Origin: Alphaproteobacteria bacterium
GTDB taxonomy: Bacteria; Pseudomonadota; Alphaproteobacteria; Rhizobiales; Xanthobacteraceae
Assembly: GCA_016869215.1 (NCBI GenBank)
Contig: VGEP01000048.1
Location: forward strand, 1-34,109
DNA: 34,109 bases
Reading direction: 5' to 3'
Under the pieces are notes generated by a model, which searched no databases, was not told the DNA's origin, and worked only from the letters and a program-made list of their open reading frames with translations. Both the position numbers and the translations under genes were made by a program. The stretch's first letter is position 1. The number at the start of each line of letters is the position of its first letter. Below are positions 16,230 through 25,589 of the stretch, piece after piece.

Positions 16230-18059
16230 CTAATACCGCATCGACGCGATGAAGAAGAACCGCCAGACGTCGCGAGGGCCCTCGACAGCCTTCGCCGCCG
16301 ACAGATCGACGTTGAAGTTGTTCTGCCACCCCAGCCTGACGCCGCCTCCGGCCGAGGCGCCCTTGAACGTCGCGGAGGTGGTCCCCACCGAAGCAACCGG
16401 CATCCGGTAAAGCCTGCCGATATCGCCGAAGGCGTAGAACTGCACATTCGGCAGAGCGGCCGCCGGGCCGGACGGCGGTGCATCCGCGGCCGGCTTGCCG
16501 TTCGCCTTGGCCGCGTCGGACTTGCCGGGCGCCGGAAGGTCGTAACGCAGCTCGGCGCTCGCCATCCAGCAGCGGTCGGAAACCAGCTCGGACGGATCGA
16601 AGGCCCGGCCGAAGGTGCGGCCGCCGTAGCCGCATTGCTCCGGCACCAGCAGCGGCGTGACGGCGTACTGGCCGTAGAACGCCACCAGCGCCGAAACCTG
16701 CGGCGCGATCGGCTGCAGGCGGCTGTAGAGGCCTTCGACCTTTGTGAAATCGAGCCGGCCGCCGCGGCGCGACGCGAGGATGTTGTCGTTGTCGGTCGAG
16801 CCCGCGCCCTCGATGCCCTGGCTGAACGTCAGGCCGTACTGGTTGATGGCGCCGGTCGGATCGGCGAAATCGCCTTCCACCTTCAGCCGCAGACCGCGCA
16901 GGCGATCCACCGCTTGCGGCTCGGTGGGGGTGAGATTGAAGTGACTGTAGTTCTCGCCGCCAAACATCAGTCCCGAAACATTGAGATTGCGCTCGCGCGA
17001 GCGGATGATCGGATAGATCAGCCCGGCCTCGCCGTAGGTGCTGCGGGTCTTGAAGTCGAGCGCCTGGAGTTCGGACGTGCCGGGATAGCTCCAGCTGTAG
17101 CTGCCGGTCACGAACGCGGTCAGGCCCTCGCTGTTCAGCACCTGACGCAAGGTCGCCGAGACGTACTGCAGTTCCTTGAACGGCGCGACGCTGGCGTAGG
17201 CGAACGACACCGACTCGTGCTGCCTCATCAGGTTGTTCAGCGTCGGCGAAACCATGAACTGCAGCGGCCCGCGCGCCAGCGTGCCGCGATTGTCGACCCG
17301 CGCGGACACGTCGAGCGGCTTCTCCTCCATCTCGACGACCAAGGTCGCAGCGCCCTGGCGCGTCTTGGACGGCCTCAGCGTGGTCTTGAACTTGAGGCCC
17401 GGCAGATCGTTGGCGAGCAGCAGATAGCGTTCGAGGGTGCGGATGTTGATCGGCCGCTCGGCGGTGATGCGCGCCGCATAGGCGGTGAAGAAATCCCGGT
17501 AGTGCGTTGCACGCGCCGGCCATTCGACCTGGTCGATGTAGCCTTCGACGACTTCGATCCGCACCGTCGCCCCGGACGGTTCGAGCTCCTGCACCGGCAC
17601 AATCGCGCGCGACAGCACGTAACCGTCCGCGCCGTACTTCGAGGTGATGCGCTGGGCGAGGTCGTACACGGCCTGCAACGGCACGCGCGACCCGAGCAGA
17701 TCGCGATAGAGCGGAGAGAGCTCCTCTTCGCGAAAGACGGTGACGCCGACGACCTGAATGCGCCGAATCCGGATCTGAATCGACTTGGCTTCCGGCGGTG
17801 CGGTGGTGCTCGGCAGTGCGATGCGCGGTCCGGCGGGCTGCGCCCGCGGTCCCGGCGGATCGACAAAGCGCTCCCGCTCGCGGCCGGCGAGTTCTCCCGG
17901 CGGAATCGTTTGAGCGAACGCGGGAGCAAAAACGACCAAGGCGCCGAAAAACGATGCGGCAGCGAAAAGCACCTGCAGGCACCGGCGCGCAACCCGCGCC
18001 GAAGCCGGACATTCCCCGTCCGTCGCTTTACGCCCACCCACCGACACGGGATCACCCAA
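16230..18059 (-). CDS. TpsB outer-membrane transporter (FhaC/ShlB family, Omp85 superfamily)
   Basis: This should be the outer-membrane pore that exports the adjacent TpsA. A signal peptide is followed by cleavage near AFA-Q (residues 49-50). A proline-rich plug-linker runs to about 90, then POTRA 1 spans about 95-175 and POTRA 2 about 177-250, with a 16-strand barrel to the end. The L6 motif appears as GGRTFGRAFD (479-488), flanked by a likely disulphide between C476 and C497. The chain ends in an aromatic residue (SMRY), as barrel proteins do. The frame opens with TTG at 18059; a GTG at 18047 is equally plausible. It is full length and the first gene of the tpsB-tpsA operon, divergent from hemA. 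Confidence 0.93.
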   Translation of the reverse strand: MGDPVSVGGRKATDGECPASARVARRCLQVLFAAASFFGALVVFAPAFAQTIPPGELAGRERERFVDPPGPRAQPAGPRIALPSTTAPPEAKSIQIRIRRIQVVGVTVFREEELSPLYRDLLGSRVPLQAVYDLAQRITSKYGADGYVLSRAIVPVQELEPSGATVRIEVVEGYIDQVEWPARATHYRDFFTAYAARITAERPINIRTLERYLLLANDLPGLKFKTTLRPSKTRQGAATLVVEMEEKPLDVSARVDNRGTLARGPLQFMVSPTLNNLMRQHESVSFAYASVAPFKELQYVSATLRQVLNSEGLTAFVTGSYSWSYPGTSELQALDFKTRSTYGEAGLIYPIIRSRERNLNVSGLMFGGENYSHFNLTPTEPQAVDRLRGLRLKVEGDFADPTGAINQYGLTFSQGIEGAGSTDNDNILASRRGGRLDFTKVEGLYSRLQPIAPQVSALVAFYGQYAVTPLLVPEQCGYGGRTFGRAFDPSELVSDRCWMASAELRYDLPAPGKSDAAKANGKPAADAPPSGPAAALPNVQFYAFGDIGRLYRMPVASVGTTSATFKGASAGGGVRLGWQNNFNVDLSAAKAVEGPRDVWRFFFIASMRY

Positions 18060-18311
18060 CCTTCTTGCTTCTTGCCGCTATCCCGGCGCGGCCAGCACCT
18101 TCCCGCTTCAGCACCTCCGGCCCGCAATCGCTCCGCCGGGAAACGCGGCATCCCGCGCAGCCCCGCCGGTAAGCGATTGGGAAATTGAAGATTTATGCAT
18201 TATCCGGACCGTCAAGCGCCGACTGGCAATTATGCGGCCGGCGGCCAGTCAGGGCAACGGCGGGCCTGCCTCAGATTGAGGCGTTCGGCGAATTTGGTTC
18301 ACGCCGAAAGC

Positions 18312-18325
18312 TTGATCGGAATCAA
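18312..18325. promoter_or_regulatory. FNR/FixK-type box upstream of hemA
   Basis: TTGATCGGAATCAA is a perfect match to the FNR/FixK consensus TTGAT-N4-ATCAA. Its centre is 125 bases before the hemA ATG. If the site sits at -41.5, transcription would start near 18360 and leave a leader of about 85 bases. Oxygen-responsive control of hemA through FixK/FNR-type regulators is known from Bradyrhizobium and relatives. The site also lies 253 bases upstream of tpsB on the other strand. The remainder of the 384-base gap (18060-18443) shows no gene; no clear -10 element was found. Confidence 0.8.
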
Positions 18326-18443
18326 TGGGAAATCGCGGATTTGGGTCCAAAAAGCGCCTCGACAAGCAACGTGGAAGCCTTCTAAAAAGTGTGGACTGGA
18401 ACAAAAGAGCAATGCCCGTGCCGGCCGGGAGAGGCCCGTACTC

Positions 18444-19670
18444 ATGACATATGACGACTTCTTCGCCGGCGCCTTGAACCGGCTGCATGCCGAACGCCGC
18501 TACAGGGTGTTTGCCGATCTGGAGCGCATTGCAGGGCAATTCCCCCATGCGATGTGGCACTCGCCAGCGGGCCCGCAACGGGTCGTGATCTGGTGCTCCA
18601 ACGACTATCTCGGCATGGGCCAGCACCCCAAGGTGATTGGCGCGATGGTCGAGACCGCAACCCGGATGGGCACCGGCGCGGGCGGCACCCGCAACATCGC
18701 CGGCACCAATCATCCATTGGTCGAGCTCGAGCGCGAACTGGCCGATCTGCACGGCAAGCCTGCGGCACTCGTATTCACGTCAGGCTACGTCTCCAACCAG
18801 ACCGGCATCGCCACAATCGCCAGGCTCATCCCGAACTGCCTGATCCTGTCGGATGCCTACAACCACAACTCCATGATCGAGGGCATCCGTCAGGCCGGAT
18901 GCGAAAAGCAGGTCTTCCGGCACAACGATCTGGCACATCTCGAAGAGCTGCTGATCGCGGCCGGCGACCGGCCGAAGCTGATCGCCTTCGAGAGCATCTA
19001 TTCGATGGACGGAGACATCGCACCGATCGGCGCGATCTGCGACCTTGCCGAGCGCTACGGCGCAATGACCTATCTCGACGAGGTCCACGCCGTCGGCATG
19101 TACGGCCCGCGCGGCGGCGGCGTCGCCGAACGCGAAGGCGCGATGCACCGCGTGGACGTGATCGAGGGCACGCTAGGCAAGGCGTTCGGCAGCCTCGGCG
19201 GCTACATCGCGGGCAGCACCGAAATGTGCGACGCCGTGCGCTCCTACGCGCCGGGCTTCATCTTCACGACCGCGCTGCCGCCGGCAGTGTGCGCGGCGAC
19301 GGTCGCCGCGATCCGGCATCTGAAATCGTCGACCTGGGAGCGCGAGCGCCATCAGGATCGCGCAGCGCGCGTCAAGGCCGTGCTGACGGCCGCGGGCCTG
19401 CCGGTGATGGACACGCCGACCCACATCGTGCCGCTGATGGTCGGCGACGCGGAAAAGTGCAAGGCCGCGAGCGACCGCCTCCTATCGGAGCACGGCATCT
19501 ACATCCAGCCGATCAACTATCCGACCGTGCCCATGGGCACCGAACGCCTTCGCATCGCGCCTTCGCCGTACCATGACGACGCGCTGATCGACGCGCTGGC
19601 CGAGTCGCTGGTCGAGGTCTGGAACGAGCTGGGACTGCCACTCAAAGAGCGGCCGCTCGCCGCCGAATAG
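18444..19670 (+). CDS. hemA: 5-aminolevulinate synthase
   Basis: This PLP enzyme condenses glycine and succinyl-CoA to 5-aminolevulinate, the first step of tetrapyrrole synthesis by the C4 (Shemin) route used by alphaproteobacteria. The protein has 408 residues. Substrate- and cofactor-binding motifs include [10 protein letters not shown] at 50-59, [11 protein letters not shown] at 78-88, [12 protein letters not shown] at 210-221 and the PLP lysine K246 in GTLGKAFGS. The ATG at 18444 is preceded by GGGAGAGG with 9 bases spacing; the frame is open to 18195 but that stretch holds the regulatory box and is not coding. Control by oxygen is likely through the FixK-type site upstream. Confidence 0.97.
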   Translation: MTYDDFFAGALNRLHAERRYRVFADLERIAGQFPHAMWHSPAGPQRVVIWCSNDYLGMGQHPKVIGAMVETATRMGTGAGGTRNIAGTNHPLVELERELADLHGKPAALVFTSGYVSNQTGIATIARLIPNCLILSDAYNHNSMIEGIRQAGCEKQVFRHNDLAHLEELLIAAGDRPKLIAFESIYSMDGDIAPIGAICDLAERYGAMTYLDEVHAVGMYGPRGGGVAEREGAMHRVDVIEGTLGKAFGSLGGYIAGSTEMCDAVRSYAPGFIFTTALPPAVCAATVAAIRHLKSSTWERERHQDRAARVKAVLTAAGLPVMDTPTHIVPLMVGDAEKCKAASDRLLSEHGIYIQPINYPTVPMGTERLRIAPSPYHDDALIDALAESLVEVWNELGLPLKERPLAAE

Positions 19671-19681
19671 CCGGTACGCAG

Positions 19682-20788
19682 TCAATCCTGGATCGTCGGC
19701 CGCGGTCCAAGCGGCCGATCCTTGGACGGCGGCCTGGGGCCTGCGCGGTGCACCAGGAACGGCACCAGCAGCGACACCAGCAGATAGCGCGACAGGTGCA
19801 TCGCGCCGACGAACACCGGGTCGAGTTGCAGCGCCAGCGCCAACACCATCATCGTGTCTTGCGCGCCTGGCGCGAAGGCCACCACGAGGTCGGCGACTGG
19901 CAACACCTGACCCACTGTCAGAAGCAGGACGAACAGCGCCGCGATCGCCATGGCGACCGCAAACGACCCGAACGCAGCGCCGAGGAACCGCCATAGGGTA
20001 CGCAAATCGGTGTTGGCGAAGCGCGATCCAGTCATCGCGCCGATGCCGATGATCGCGGCGACGGCGACCGTCGGAGGCAGCGAACCCGCAATCAGGCCGG
20101 TGCCGTGCAGGACACCGGAGCCCAGCATAGCCCCAAACAGCAGCCCGCCGGGCAGGCGCAGCCACCACACGATCACCGCCGACGCGGTTGAGACGGCGAC
20201 CAGAACGGCCAGTTCGAGCGGCGCCGCCGGGCCGCCGCCGCCCAAAACCGGCAGGAACGATCCCCCCGCGGTCAACCCGAACCACGCCAGCCCTGCCGGG
20301 ATGCCGATGGTCAACAGCACCACACGCAAAGTCTGGACGATGGCGATCGCGCGCACGTCGGCCCGGTATTCGGCCGACAGCGCCATGACCTGGGCGAGCC
20401 CGCCCGGGCTTGCGCCGAGCAGGGCCGACTGACGGTCCCAGCCGTGGGCGAACCGCAGATAGGCCGTGGTGGCGCCCATCATGCACAGCGTTGCCACGAC
20501 CAGAACCGCAACGCTGAGCGGGAATGCAGCCAGGCCCTTGAGCGTTTCCGGGGTGACCGCGGCGCCAAGCGAGATGCCGACCAGGACCGATATGACGCGG
20601 GACAGCGGCGCCGGCACCGTCATCGGCCGGCCCGCGAGAGCCGCAGCCGCGACCGCAAGAAGCCCGCCGATGACCAGCCCGGCTGGAAAACCCAAAAGCG
20701 CCAGTGCGCTTCCCCCCGCCGCCGCAATCGCCAGCGTCTCGCCGGTGTGCAGCAGCGCCTGTCTGGACGGGAGGAGCGGCGATGCCAT
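19682..20788 (-). CDS. AbrB-family membrane protein
   Basis: This 368-residue integral membrane protein has about ten hydrophobic segments and belongs to the AbrB family (often misnamed ammonia monooxygenase). Recognised segments include SVLVGISLGAAVTPETL, the GASPGGLAQVMALSAEYRAD segment and VAFAPGAQDTMMVLALAL, the paired repeats with GxxPGG and APGA typical of the family. The function is unclear; a permease role is usually assumed. I prefer the ATG at 20788 over a TTG at 20800. A solo LuxR-type regulator lies 62 bases upstream on the same strand, so the two may form an operon. The 3' end nearly touches hemA, convergent with an 11-base gap. Confidence 0.85.
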   Translation of the reverse strand: MASPLLPSRQALLHTGETLAIAAAGGSALALLGFPAGLVIGGLLAVAAAALAGRPMTVPAPLSRVISVLVGISLGAAVTPETLKGLAAFPLSVAVLVVATLCMMGATTAYLRFAHGWDRQSALLGASPGGLAQVMALSAEYRADVRAIAIVQTLRVVLLTIGIPAGLAWFGLTAGGSFLPVLGGGGPAAPLELAVLVAVSTASAVIVWWLRLPGGLLFGAMLGSGVLHGTGLIAGSLPPTVAVAAIIGIGAMTGSRFANTDLRTLWRFLGAAFGSFAVAMAIAALFVLLLTVGQVLPVADLVVAFAPGAQDTMMVLALALQLDPVFVGAMHLSRYLLVSLLVPFLVHRAGPRPPSKDRPLGPRPTIQD

Positions 20789-20850
20789 CGGCACGATCAA
20801 TGCCGCGCCGCGGTTCTACCGTCAAACCTGTCGGCGGCCGCCGGGGCGCG

Positions 20851-21138
20851 TCAGCGGCCCTGGGACTGGCTCAGCACAAGCCGGACGAGGTCGACCGCGT
20901 TCTTGGCGCCAAGCTTGGTCATGACGCGCGCGCGGTGGACCTCGACGGTGCGGGGGCTGATGCCGAGTTGCCGGCCCGCGGCCTTGTTGGAAGCGCCCGA
21001 CGTCAGGAGCAGCAGCACGTCGCGCTCGCGCGGCGTCAAACGGTCGGCGCCTTTGACGTGAGCGAGGCGGCTGTCGCTCTTGCCGGCGCGCCGGGTCCGG
21101 ACCGGCCCTTCGTTGCTGCTGAGGTGATGCCGGTCCAT
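20851..21138 (-). CDS. Solo LuxR/FixJ-type DNA-binding protein
   Basis: The 95-residue protein consists of little more than a LuxR-type helix-turn-helix domain. LTPRERDVLLLL opens it at about residue 34, and the recognition helix SPRTVEVHRARVMTKLGAKNAVDLVRLVL follows at 61-89, close to FixJ/NarL C-terminal domains. There is no receiver or ligand domain ahead of it: the first 33 residues are polar and look disordered. No upstream fragment of a receiver is visible, so this does not look like a broken response regulator. It precedes the AbrB-family gene on the same strand and may control it. The start is an ATG at 21138. Confidence 0.82.
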   Translation of the reverse strand: MDRHHLSSNEGPVRTRRAGKSDSRLAHVKGADRLTPRERDVLLLLTSGASNKAAGRQLGISPRTVEVHRARVMTKLGAKNAVDLVRLVLSQSQGR

Positions 21139-21272
21139 GCGCCGTACGATCCCGCCCGCTACTCGTCATTGCGCGGAGCAAGGTTGCGTCGATTGTGCGC
21201 AAATGGCAAGCGGCCCGGCGCAATTTGTCGCGCGTCGTGGCGCGCTTGCGACAAGACCGCCGTTCGGCGAAA

Positions 21273-21300
21273 CGCCGCCGGGCGCGTATACCCGGCGGCG
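21273..21300 (-). terminator. Stem-loop after mscL
   Basis: CGCCGCCGGG and CCCGGCGGCG form a perfect 10-base stem with an 8-base loop, 11 bases beyond the mscL stop. On the minus strand the stem is followed by GTTTCG, so the U-tract is weak. Position and strength suggest a terminator for mscL; it could also shield LuxR/abrB from read-through. Confidence 0.6.
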
Positions 21301-21311
21301 CGCCGGAGCGG

Positions 21312-21725
21312 TTACGAGCGCTTGGCGAGCAGGTCGCGGATCTCTTGCAGCAGAACCTCCTGGCGCGGCGGAGCGGCTGCAGGCTTTTCCTCTTCCTTCT
21401 GACGCAGCTTCTGAATCGTATTGACCACCATGAAGAGAATCCACGCGATGATCATGAAGTTGATCACGATGGTCAGGAAGTTGCCCCACGCGAGCACGGC
21501 GCCCTGCTTCTTGGCTTCGACGAGACTGTCCGCCGTCACCTTGCCGGACAACGCGGTGAAGTAGTTGCTGAAGTCCAGACCGCCGGTGACGGCGCCGACG
21601 ACCGGCATGAACAGGTCGCCGACGATCGACGATACGATCTGCCCAAAGGCCGCGCCGATGATGACGCCGACCGCGAGATCGAACGCGTTGCCCTTGATCG
21701 CGAAATCCTGAAATTTCTTCAGCAT
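21312..21725 (-). CDS. mscL: Large-conductance mechanosensitive channel MscL
   Basis: MscL is a homopentameric inner-membrane channel that opens under membrane tension to release osmolytes during hypo-osmotic shock. The 137-residue protein starts [24 protein letters not shown], including the N-terminal amphipathic helix and the pore-lining first membrane helix. The second helix ([19 protein letters not shown]) precedes a charged cytoplasmic helix ending [24 protein letters not shown] lies a good distance before the ATG at 21725. The gene is monocistronic, with a strong stem-loop just beyond its stop. Confidence 0.97.
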   Translation of the reverse strand: MLKKFQDFAIKGNAFDLAVGVIIGAAFGQIVSSIVGDLFMPVVGAVTGGLDFSNYFTALSGKVTADSLVEAKKQGAVLAWGNFLTIVINFMIIAWILFMVVNTIQKLRQKEEEKPAAAPPRQEVLLQEIRDLLAKRS

Positions 21726-21952
21726 CGGGTGCTCCCTTGTGGTTGGACGTAGCGTCCCGGCAATCTTAACGCGGCTCCGGGCGCGGCAAGCTCCGGCCTG
21801 CCAGACCCACCTCGAATGTCGACTAAAGTCATGGAAAGTCAGAAGGTTTTCCCGCCGCCGGGCGGTGGACAAAGCCACGGCTTTTGTGGTGACGTTGCTC
21901 AGGATGCGCGCCGGGCCGGCCTTGCCCAGCCCGGCGGGCCAGAGGGGACGAC

Positions 21953-24900
21953 ATGCTGCAAGGCTGGGTCGTCGTAGCAGTCGCGCTCGCCTATATCGGG
22001 CTGCTGTTCGTCATTGCGAGCTATGGGGATCGCGTCCGACAGCTCGGCCGCGACGGCCGCTCGCGGCTGATGATCTATCCGCTGTGCCTCGCAATCTACT
22101 GCACCTCGTGGACGTTCTTCGGCTCGGTCGGCCTCGCCTCGCGCACTGGGCTCGACTTCCTCACCATCTACATCGGGCCGGTGCTGATGATCTGCCTCGG
22201 CGCGCCGCTGGTCATGCGGATCGTGCGGCTCGCCAAGGCGCAGAACATCACCTCGATCGCCGACTTCATCGCCGCGCGCTACGGCAAGGGTCAGGCGGTG
22301 GCGGCGACCGTCGCGCTGATCGCGATCGTCGGCTGCATTCCCTATATCGCCCTGCAACTGAAGGCGGTCTCGGCTTCGCTCGGCACCATCCTCGCCCACG
22401 TCGCAACCAACACCGGCACGGCACAGCCATTGCTGGGCGACATCGCGCTGTTCGTGGCGCTGTCGATGGCGGCGTTCGCGGTGCTGTTCGGCACCCGCCA
22501 CATCGACGCGACCGAGCACCAGGACGGGCTGATGCTGGCGATTGCGGCGGAGTCGCTCGTCAAATTGTTCGCGTTCGTCGCGGTCGGCGTATTCGTCACC
22601 TTCTGGATGTTCGACGGCCCGATCGCGCTGTTCAAGCAGGCGATGGAGCATCCCGCGACCGCGGCCGTCCTGAACCGGGAGTCCCAATACGGCTCGCTGA
22701 TCGCGATGACCTTGCTGTCCTTCGTCGCGATCGTGCTGTTGCCCAGGCAATTCCACGTCACCGTGGTGGAGAACAACAGCGAATCCGAGATCAAACGCGC
22801 GATCTGGCTGTTCCCGATTTACCTCGTGCTGATCAACCTGTTCGTGCTGCCGATCGCCATGGCGGGACTTCTGACGTTCCCGTCCGGCGGCACCGACAGC
22901 GATATGTTCGTGCTCGCGCTGCCGCTGGTGGCGCGCTCCGACCTGTTCACGCTGCTGGCCTTCATCGGCGGCCTCTCGGCCGCGACCGCGATGGTAATCG
23001 TCGAGACGGTGGCGCTGGCCATCATGGTCTCCAACGACCTCGTGGTGCCCTGGGTGCTCAAGCGCCGGGAGGCGTTGCTCTCGGGCAAGGGCCACGTCGG
23101 CGAACTGCTGCTCAAGGTCCGGCGCGGCGCGATCTTCGTGATCCTGCTGCTGGCTTATCTTTATTACCGACTGGCGGGCGAAGCGCAGCTCGCCGCCATC
23201 GGCCTGCTCGCATTCGCCGCGGTGGCGCAGCTCGCGCCGGCATTTTTCGGCGGACTGATCTGGCGGCGCGCCACGGCGCGCGGCGCAATCGCCGGCATGA
23301 CGCTCGGCATTCTCGCCTGGGGCTACACGCTGTTGCTGCCGAGCGTAGCCGACATCGGCTTCGTCGGCGTGCACGTGCTAACCGAAGGTCCGTTCGGCAT
23401 CGCCATGCTGCGGCCGCAGGCGCTGTTCGGCCTCGAACTGCAGCCGCTGGTGCACGGCGTCGCGTGGTCGCTCGCACTGAACATCCTCGGCTATATCGGC
23501 TTCTCACTGGTTCGCGCGCCGACCCCGATCGAGCGCATGCAGGCGGACATTTTCGTGCCGCCGAGTCTGGCGCCGATGACGCCGACCTTCCGGCTGTGGC
23601 GCTCGTCCGTCACGGTCGAAGAGCTCACCTCCACGGTTGCGCGTTACCTTGGCGACGAGCGCACGCGGTCGGCCTTCCAGAGCTTTGCCTCGGCGCGCCG
23701 CATCAGCCTCGATCCACAGGCCGAAGCCGACTTCGAGCTGATCCGCTACGCCGAGCACCAGCTCGCCTCGGCCATCGGCGCGGCGTCGTCGCGGCTCGTG
23801 CTGTCGCTGCTCCTGCGCCAGCGCACGGTCTCCACCAAGGCCGCGCTCAAGCTGCTCGACGACGCCAACGCCGCAATCCACTACAACCGCGAAATATTGC
23901 AGACCGCACTCGATCACGTGCGCCAGGGTATCGCGGTCTACGACAAGGATCGGAGCCTCGTGTGCTGGAATCGCCAGTTCGGCGAAATCCTCGACCTGCC
24001 GCCCGAGCTCACGCGCGTCGGCGTATCGCTCGAAGAGATCGTGCGCTGCAGCGCCGAGCAGGGCGCGCTCGGCACGGGTCCGGTGGACGAACTGGTGCGC
24101 GAGCGGCTAAAAAGCTACGTCAGCGACAGCGAGCCTTACCGGAAGCGTTTCCCCGACCGCGGACTCGTGGTCGAGGTTCGCACAAACCGGATGCCCGACG
24201 GCGGCATCGTCACCACCGTCACCGACATCACGCCGAGCGTCGCGTCCGCGGAAGCGCTGGAGCGCGCCAACGCCACGCTGGAGATGCGGGTGCGCGAGCG
24301 CACCACCGAGCTGACGCGGCTGAACGCCGAGCTCGGCCGTGCCAAGGCGGATGCGGAGGAGGCGAATGTCTCCAAGACCCGCTTCCTCGCCGCCGCGAGC
24401 CACGACATCCTGCAACCGCTTAACGCCGCGCGGCTCTACGTCACCTCGCTGATCGAGCGGCGCGGCGGCAGCGAAGACGCGCCGCTGATCGGCAATATCG
24501 ACGCCTCGCTCGACGCGGTCGAGGAGATTTTCGGCGCGCTGCTCGACATCTCCCGGCTCGACACCGGCGCCATGCGGCCCGAGTTCGTCAGTTTCCGTAT
24601 CGATGAAATCCTGCGCCAGCTCGAAGTCGAGTTCGCGCCGCTCGCCCGTGAGAAGGGCCTGAAACTCACCTTCGTTCCCTGTTCGCTGACGGTGCGATCG
24701 GACCGCCGCCTGCTGCGGCGACTGTTGCAGAACCTGGTGTCGAACGCGATCAAATACACGCCCAAGGGCCGCGTGCTGATCGGTTGCCGGCGTTCCGGTG
24801 CCAATTTGCGCATAGACGTCTACGACACCGGGCTCGGCATTCCGAACACGAAGAAGAAGCTCATCTTCCGCGAGTTCCAGCGACTCGACGAGGGCGCCAA

Positions 24901-25474
24901 GGTAGCGCGCGGCCTCGGGCTCGGCCTCTCGATCGTGGAACGCATCGCCCGCGTGCTCGACCACAAGGTCGACCTGCGCTCGGCGGTCAAACGCGGCACG
25001 CGCTTCTCGGTCGAAGTCCCGCTCTCCAGCGCTTCGCCGGCGGCGCAGGCGCCGCGCGAGCCGGCCGCGACCGACCGCGGCAAGCTCGCCGGCACAGTCG
25101 TGTTGTGCATCGACAACGAACCCAAGGTGCTCGACGGCATGGACGCCCTGCTCGGCGGCTGGGGCTGCCGCGTGCTGAAGGCGCCGGATCTCGACACCGC
25201 CATGGCTGCGGTCGCCGGGGAGCAGGCGCCACTCAACGGTCTGCTGATCGACTACCACCTCGACCGGGGCAACGGCATCGAGGCCATCGTCGAACTCCGG
25301 CGGCGCTTCGGATCCGACCTTCCGGCGATTCTGATCACCGCGGACCGCTCGCCGCATGTGCGGGACGAGGCGCGGGTCCATGGCGTGCAGGTGCTGAACA
25401 AGCCGGTCAAGCCCGCCGCGCTCCGCGCGCTGATGGCACAGTGGCGAGTGCAGAGGGTTGCAGCGGCTGAGTAA
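21953..25474 (+). CDS. CbrA-like hybrid sensor kinase: SLC5 transporter-STAC-PAS-HK-receiver
   Basis: The 1173-residue membrane protein begins with a sodium/solute symporter-like (SLC5) domain of about 13 membrane segments (residues 1-520). A STAC-like linker follows at about 550-625 ([23 protein letters not shown] is typical), then a PAS domain at 645-765 and a coiled coil at 770-805. The kinase core shows the H-box [12 protein letters not shown] with H817, the N-box at 926-935, G1 at 958-964 and G2 at 986-993. The C-terminal receiver has D1100 and K1150. Relatives include CbrA, which senses nutrient status, and the NahK/ErcS' hybrid kinases. AGGGGA precedes the ATG. A NarL-type regulator at 29206-29871 is a possible partner. 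The ligand is unknown. Confidence 0.9.
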   Translation: MLQGWVVVAVALAYIGLLFVIASYGDRVRQLGRDGRSRLMIYPLCLAIYCTSWTFFGSVGLASRTGLDFLTIYIGPVLMICLGAPLVMRIVRLAKAQNITSIADFIAARYGKGQAVAATVALIAIVGCIPYIALQLKAVSASLGTILAHVATNTGTAQPLLGDIALFVALSMAAFAVLFGTRHIDATEHQDGLMLAIAAESLVKLFAFVAVGVFVTFWMFDGPIALFKQAMEHPATAAVLNRESQYGSLIAMTLLSFVAIVLLPRQFHVTVVENNSESEIKRAIWLFPIYLVLINLFVLPIAMAGLLTFPSGGTDSDMFVLALPLVARSDLFTLLAFIGGLSAATAMVIVETVALAIMVSNDLVVPWVLKRREALLSGKGHVGELLLKVRRGAIFVILLLAYLYYRLAGEAQLAAIGLLAFAAVAQLAPAFFGGLIWRRATARGAIAGMTLGILAWGYTLLLPSVADIGFVGVHVLTEGPFGIAMLRPQALFGLELQPLVHGVAWSLALNILGYIGFSLVRAPTPIERMQADIFVPPSLAPMTPTFRLWRSSVTVEELTSTVARYLGDERTRSAFQSFASARRISLDPQAEADFELIRYAEHQLASAIGAASSRLVLSLLLRQRTVSTKAALKLLDDANAAIHYNREILQTALDHVRQGIAVYDKDRSLVCWNRQFGEILDLPPELTRVGVSLEEIVRCSAEQGALGTGPVDELVRERLKSYVSDSEPYRKRFPDRGLVVEVRTNRMPDGGIVTTVTDITPSVASAEALERANATLEMRVRERTTELTRLNAELGRAKADAEEANVSKTRFLAAASHDILQPLNAARLYVTSLIERRGGSEDAPLIGNIDASLDAVEEIFGALLDISRLDTGAMRPEFVSFRIDEILRQLEVEFAPLAREKGLKLTFVPCSLTVRSDRRLLRRLLQNLVSNAIKYTPKGRVLIGCRRSGANLRIDVYDTGLGIPNTKKKLIFREFQRLDEGAKVARGLGLGLSIVERIARVLDHKVDLRSAVKRGTRFSVEVPLSSASPAAQAPREPAATDRGKLAGTVVLCIDNEPKVLDGMDALLGGWGCRVLKAPDLDTAMAAVAGEQAPLNGLLIDYHLDRGNGIEAIVELRRRFGSDLPAILITADRSPHVRDEARVHGVQVLNKPVKPAALRALMAQWRVQRVAAAE

Positions 25475-25589
25475 CCGCCATGCTGCCAGATCGTTGCGCC
25501 ATGGAAAATTCACAAATGCCATGCCACGTGGCGCCGGCATTCGCCGTCCCGCCCGCCTCTCAGGCGCTGCAATCGGTTCGAAGCGTACA

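Noticed and set aside
18195-18443. N-terminal extension of hemA
   Set aside because: The frame is open, but the stretch contains the FixK-type box, matches nothing in 5-aminolevulinate synthases, and the ATG at 18444 has a good ribosome-binding site.
21739-24423. A long plus-strand frame overlapping the hybrid kinase
   Set aside because: It is one frame off from the kinase, Arg- and Ala-rich without any motif, and the kinase frame has all domain motifs.
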